From positions 62,001 to 126,000 of the forward strand of contig NZ_CP051204.2 of the NCBI RefSeq assembly GCF_012516375.2: a DNA stretch of 64,000 nucleotides. The letters run 5' to 3'. Under the pieces are notes generated by a model that did no database searches, was not told the DNA's origin, and saw only the letters and a list, made by a program, of their open reading frames with translations. A program made the position numbers and the translations under genes. This DNA is from Chitinophaga oryzae. GTDB lineage: Bacteria > Bacteroidota > Bacteroidia > Chitinophagales > Chitinophagaceae. Shown piece by piece: positions 60,922 to 64,000 of the stretch; within the stretch, counting starts at the first letter, position 1, and each line of letters begins with the position of its first letter.

Positions 60922-61815
60922 CCCAGTGTCATTTACCTCCTTAGCCACATCCAAAATGGTTTTCACCGCCTGATAATAAAAGCGATGGTGGATATGATCA
61001 TATTCATCTCCCGGCTGGTGGTAGTCAGGGTGGTCTTCTACGCCGAAATACAGGAAGGGGATCTTCTTTGCGTGAAACGGCCCCTGGTCGCTCTGGTTGG
61101 TCCAGTTGTCGGAGCCGGTACCGGAAACATCATGGCCTGCCAGTAACCTGATATTGCTTTTGGCAGCTGCGGCATCGGTATATTTTTTCAGCTGCGGATA
61201 AGGCGTGGTGCCAGCCACATACAGCTCTCCTTTATCATTGCGCGACACCATGTCCATATTGATATTGAGCCGGATGGAGCTCAATGGCACCGGCGGTTGC
61301 TGTACAAAGGCCCGGGACCCCTGCAGCCCTTCTTCTTCTCCGTCAAACGCAACAAACAGCAGCGTGTATTTGGGCGGGTTCTTTTTAAAGTAGGCAGCCA
61401 TCGCCAGCAGGGTGCCCACACCGGACGCGTTGTCGTCTGCCCCGTTGTAGATACTGTCTTTTGCGGCATTGGGCCTGCCGGTGCCCAGGTGGTCATAGTG
61501 CGCGGAGATGACGATCACCTCGTTGCTTTTCCCCGGGATATAGCCGTAGAGGTTAGTCCCCATGATTTTTTTATCTCCTTCCTGGAAATAAAACGGGTAC
61601 TCGTAGGTGTTGTGATAAGGGGTGATGCCGATCTGTTTAAAACGGTCGATGATATAAAACTGGGCCAGGCGACTGCCGCGGCTGCCGGTTTTACGGCCTT
61701 CGAACTTATCGGCGGAAAGGGTCCGCACATCTTTCATGAGCTGGGCAGAGTCGACAGACTGCGCCATCAGCGGCCCTGCAGCAAGCAGGCATAAGGTGTA
61801 ACAAAGCACTTTCAT
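60916..61815 (-). CDS. M28-family metallopeptidase
   Basis: The 299-residue protein has a signal peptide (residues 1-18) and the M28 zinc site: VIVISAHYDHLGTG (His, Asp), NGADDNASGVGTLLAMAAYF (Asp), FVAFDGEEEGLQGSRAF (Glu, Glu) and VEDHPDYHQPGDEYDHI (His). It cleaves single amino acids from the N-termini of peptides (aminopeptidase) in the periplasm. It is convergent with the S41 peptidase. The 5' region of the gene has a small pairing, 61816-61823 with 61834-61841 (agtaatgc/gcattact). Confidence 0.94.
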   Translation of the reverse strand: MKVLCYTLCLLAAGPLMAQSVDSAQLMKDVRTLSADKFEGRKTGSRGSRLAQFYIIDRFKQIGITPYHNTYEYPFYFQEGDKKIMGTNLYGYIPGKSNEVIVISAHYDHLGTGRPNAAKDSIYNGADDNASGVGTLLAMAAYFKKNPPKYTLLFVAFDGEEEGLQGSRAFVQQPPVPLSSIRLNINMDMVSRNDKGELYVAGTTPYPQLKKYTDAAAAKSNIRLLAGHDVSGTGSDNWTNQSDQGPFHAKKIPFLYFGVEDHPDYHQPGDEYDHIHHRFYYQAVKTILDVAKEVNDTGI

Positions 61816-61856
61816 AGTAATGCAATTTCGTGAGCATTACTGCAATGTACAAGATA

Positions 61857-63989
61857 TTATCTGAAGATGTTAAAGATGATCAGACTGCAGATATAGGCCA
61901 GGGCCGTCATGTATCCCAGCTGTATGAAGGGTATTTTCCATGATTTTGTTTCCCTTTTTACGATAGCCATGGTACTCATGCACTGCATCGCAAATGCATA
62001 AAACAGCATCAGGGATAGCCCGGTGGCAAGGGTGTATACCGGTCTGCCGTCCGGCCATTTGGCGGACGCCATTTTTTCCCGGAGGGTGGCATTGTTGTCA
62101 TCCGGGTTCTCTCCCACGCTGTAGAGGGTGGCCATGGTGCCCACAAATACTTCACGGGCGGCGAAAGATGTGATCAGCGCGATGCCTATTTTCCAGTCGA
62201 AACCCAGGGGGCGGATAGCCGGTTCAATAGCATGGCCGAGGATGCCGGCATAGGAATGCGCCAGCTTTTCGGAGCGGAACTGGCGGTCCAGCTCTTCTGC
62301 TTCAGGAGAGCCTTCCGGCGCCGCAGCGATCAGTTTCTCGTATTTGGCGTGCAGCGGCTCCATTCTGCCGGACGGCCCGTAAGAGGCCAGGAACCAGAGG
62401 ACCACGGAGATGACCACGATCACTTTACCGGCGTCGGTGATAAATATCTTCGCTTTTTCCACCATGGTAGTACCTACGTTTTTCCAGCGGGGAGCGCGGT
62501 AAACCGGCAGTTCCATAATGAAATAGCTTTTCTCCTGGATCTTTACAAACAGCTTCATCACGGCCGCAATCAGGATGGCCATAAAGAAACCGAGCAGGTA
62601 GAGGCCCATCATTACAAGGCCCTGCAGGCCCAGGAAACCGAATATTCTTTTGTCGGGGATGACCAGCGCGATCATCATGGTATAGATAGGCAACCGCGCG
62701 GAACAGCTCATAAGCGGTGTGACCAGTATGGTGATCAGGCGTTCTTTTTTGTTCTCGATGGTGCGGGTGGCCATGATAGCGGGAACCGCACAGGCCACGC
62801 CACTGATCAGCGGCATCACGGATTTTCCGTTGAGCCCTACCTGCCGCATGAGGCGGTCGGTAAGGAAGCTGATACGCGCCATATAACCGGTGTCTTCCAG
62901 CACGGTGATCAGGCCGAACAGGATCATGATCTGCGGAACGAATACCGCAAACCCGCTGATACCGGCGAGGATACCATTGACGAAGACGTCGGTGATCTTA
63001 TTGTCGGGCAGTACTTTTGTCAGCCAGCCGCTCAATTCGCCGAAACCAGCCTCGATGGCGTCCATTGGGTAGGAAGCCAGCCAGAAGATACTCTGGAACA
63101 GCAGGAACATCACTACCAGCAGGATAACATACCCCCAGAAACGGTGCAGCAGCAGGTCGTCAATTTTTTCGGAGCGCAGCTGCTTCTGCAGAGGGTCGGC
63201 TTCCACGACGGAACTTTTCATGATATGCTTGATACGGTTGTACCGCTGCATGATTTCTTCCGCCTGTACTTTTGTTTTATTGAACTGGTTGTTTTGAAGC
63301 GATTGCCGGATGGCCTGTTTCTGGCCTGCATTGAGGAAAGTCAGCTCTTCTGTGTTTACGGCAACATGCAGGGCGCCGTAATCGCTGCAGGAGGGCACTG
63401 CTTTTTTTACGTCCGCTATCACGTTTTCGGCTAACGCGGCATTGGAGATAAAATCGCGGGGGGCGGCGTTGTAGTTGCCGCGGGCGGTGAGTTCGATGAT
63501 TTTTTTCAGTTCGGACACCCCTTTGTTTTTGCGGGGGTTGATGGCTACCACCGGCACGCCCAGCTCTCTTTCCAGCCCGTCGATGTCTATTTCCACCCCT
63601 TTTTTGCGGGCGATGTCCATCATGGTGAGGGCGATGATCACCGGGAACTTGAGGTCGATAATCTGAGAGCAGAAGAGGAGGTTACGTTTCAGGTTGGAGG
63701 CATCGGCTACGATGATCACCATATCGGGGGCGTCTTCGTTTGCCGGATTAATCAGTACATCGTAAGTCACATATTCATCCGCACTTTTAGGGTACAGGCT
63801 GTACGTCCCCGGAAGGTCGATAATGTTGGCCGAAAGTCCCGAAACAATGTTGGCCGTTCCGGTTTTCTTGTCTACCGTCACCCCGGGAAAGTTGCTGACT
63901 TTCTGATTTAACCCGGTGAGTGCGTTAAAAAGGGAGCTTTTTCCACTATTAGGATTTCCTACCAGCGCGATGTTTATTGGTGCCTGCAT
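61857..63989 (-). CDS. feoB: ferrous iron transport protein B
   Basis: The 710-residue protein has an N-terminal G domain: GNPNSGKSSLFNALTG (residues 11-26), VTVDKKTG and DLPGTYSLYP (58-67). The G4 position is TMMD (122-125), where most FeoB have NMxD, so the base-reading Asn is Thr. The rest is the membrane domain with about 8-9 helices and two Gate motifs (FLTDRLMRQVGLNGKSVMPL followed by GVACAVPAIM; and later TSFAAREVFVGTMATLYSVG). It imports Fe2+ across the inner membrane. The start is 11 bases from the window end, so feoA may precede it outside. Confidence 0.95.
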   Translation of the reverse strand: MQAPINIALVGNPNSGKSSLFNALTGLNQKVSNFPGVTVDKKTGTANIVSGLSANIIDLPGTYSLYPKSADEYVTYDVLINPANEDAPDMVIIVADASNLKRNLLFCSQIIDLKFPVIIALTMMDIARKKGVEIDIDGLERELGVPVVAINPRKNKGVSELKKIIELTARGNYNAAPRDFISNAALAENVIADVKKAVPSCSDYGALHVAVNTEELTFLNAGQKQAIRQSLQNNQFNKTKVQAEEIMQRYNRIKHIMKSSVVEADPLQKQLRSEKIDDLLLHRFWGYVILLVVMFLLFQSIFWLASYPMDAIEAGFGELSGWLTKVLPDNKITDVFVNGILAGISGFAVFVPQIMILFGLITVLEDTGYMARISFLTDRLMRQVGLNGKSVMPLISGVACAVPAIMATRTIENKKERLITILVTPLMSCSARLPIYTMMIALVIPDKRIFGFLGLQGLVMMGLYLLGFFMAILIAAVMKLFVKIQEKSYFIMELPVYRAPRWKNVGTTMVEKAKIFITDAGKVIVVISVVLWFLASYGPSGRMEPLHAKYEKLIAAAPEGSPEAEELDRQFRSEKLAHSYAGILGHAIEPAIRPLGFDWKIGIALITSFAAREVFVGTMATLYSVGENPDDNNATLREKMASAKWPDGRPVYTLATGLSLMLFYAFAMQCMSTMAIVKRETKSWKIPFIQLGYMTALAYICSLIIFNIFR

Positions 63990-64000
63990 TCCTTATCTTA

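Noticed and set aside
1..64000. CRISPR array, tRNA or rRNA genes, insertion sequences
   Set aside because: I saw no regularly spaced repeats of the right size, no cloverleaf-like tRNA sequences and no transposase genes. This was a reading by eye, so a very short tRNA could have been missed.

Overview
The window looks like a chromosomal segment of a Bacteroidota bacterium, most likely family Chitinophagaceae and plausibly Chitinophaga; this is inferred from gene content, not from a marker gene. Supporting signs are a SusC/SusD pair, many signal-peptidase-II lipoproteins, Tat-signal Gfo/Idh oxidoreductases, families common in Bacteroidota (DUF4836, DUF2891, DUF3857 with transglutaminase), weak Shine-Dalgarno sequences, and promoter candidates of the Bacteroidota type TTTG-N-TAnnTTTG. 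Genes are dense on both strands. I saw no rRNA, tRNA, CRISPR array, insertion sequence or prophage.

Layout. 0-5.4 kb: end of adenylate kinase, an obgE gene broken by one missing base, a lipoprotein, a GNAT acetyltransferase pair, a PepSY membrane protein and YbaB. 5.5-12.7 kb: a geranylgeranyl-reductase-family flavoprotein, a DUF2891 protein, a large DUF3857/transglutaminase/DUF2569 fusion, then a Dabb protein and an ABC transporter on the other strand. 12.7-19 kb: DUF4836 lipoprotein, YciI, SRPBCC-GyrI protein, MsrB, MutL. 19-36.5 kb: a carbohydrate region with an FGGY kinase, a GMC dehydrogenase with its small subunit, two Gfo/Idh oxidoreductases, a sugar-isomerase-like TIM barrel, SusC/SusD, a SUMF1-fold protein, a His-rich protein and a PBP4-type carboxypeptidase. 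This set resembles outer-membrane glycoside uptake followed by periplasmic C3 oxidation.

36.5-45.4 kb: holin-like membrane protein, fused E1 alpha/beta ketoacid dehydrogenase, a 47-residue membrane peptide, a TlpA-like thioredoxin, a macro-domain/NYN pair, Dps, an MFS transporter and RmuC. 45.4-48.6 kb: kdnB-kdsB-kdnA, predicted to make 8-amino-3,8-dideoxy-Kdo for LPS. 48.7-55.6 kb: NTF2-like protein, CAP lipoprotein, GH25 lysozyme, radical SAM/SPASM enzyme, a YtxH/holin stress-type trio, AI-2E exporter and nadD. 55.8-58.5 kb: paaABCD (phenylacetyl-CoA epoxidase) without paaE. 58.6-64 kb: DUF922 metalloprotease candidate, S41 and M28 peptidases, FeoB.

The most unusual non-coding feature is a set of long, nearly perfect inverted repeats between genes (arms of about 15-36 bases) built from a few recurring short words (acgcaaag, ggttattt, ttacgaatt). 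They lie in convergent, tandem and even intra-operon gaps, so terminator function alone does not explain them. Ordinary GC-rich terminators also occur and are listed separately. Coordinates and motif positions were read by eye; no search or folding program was run.
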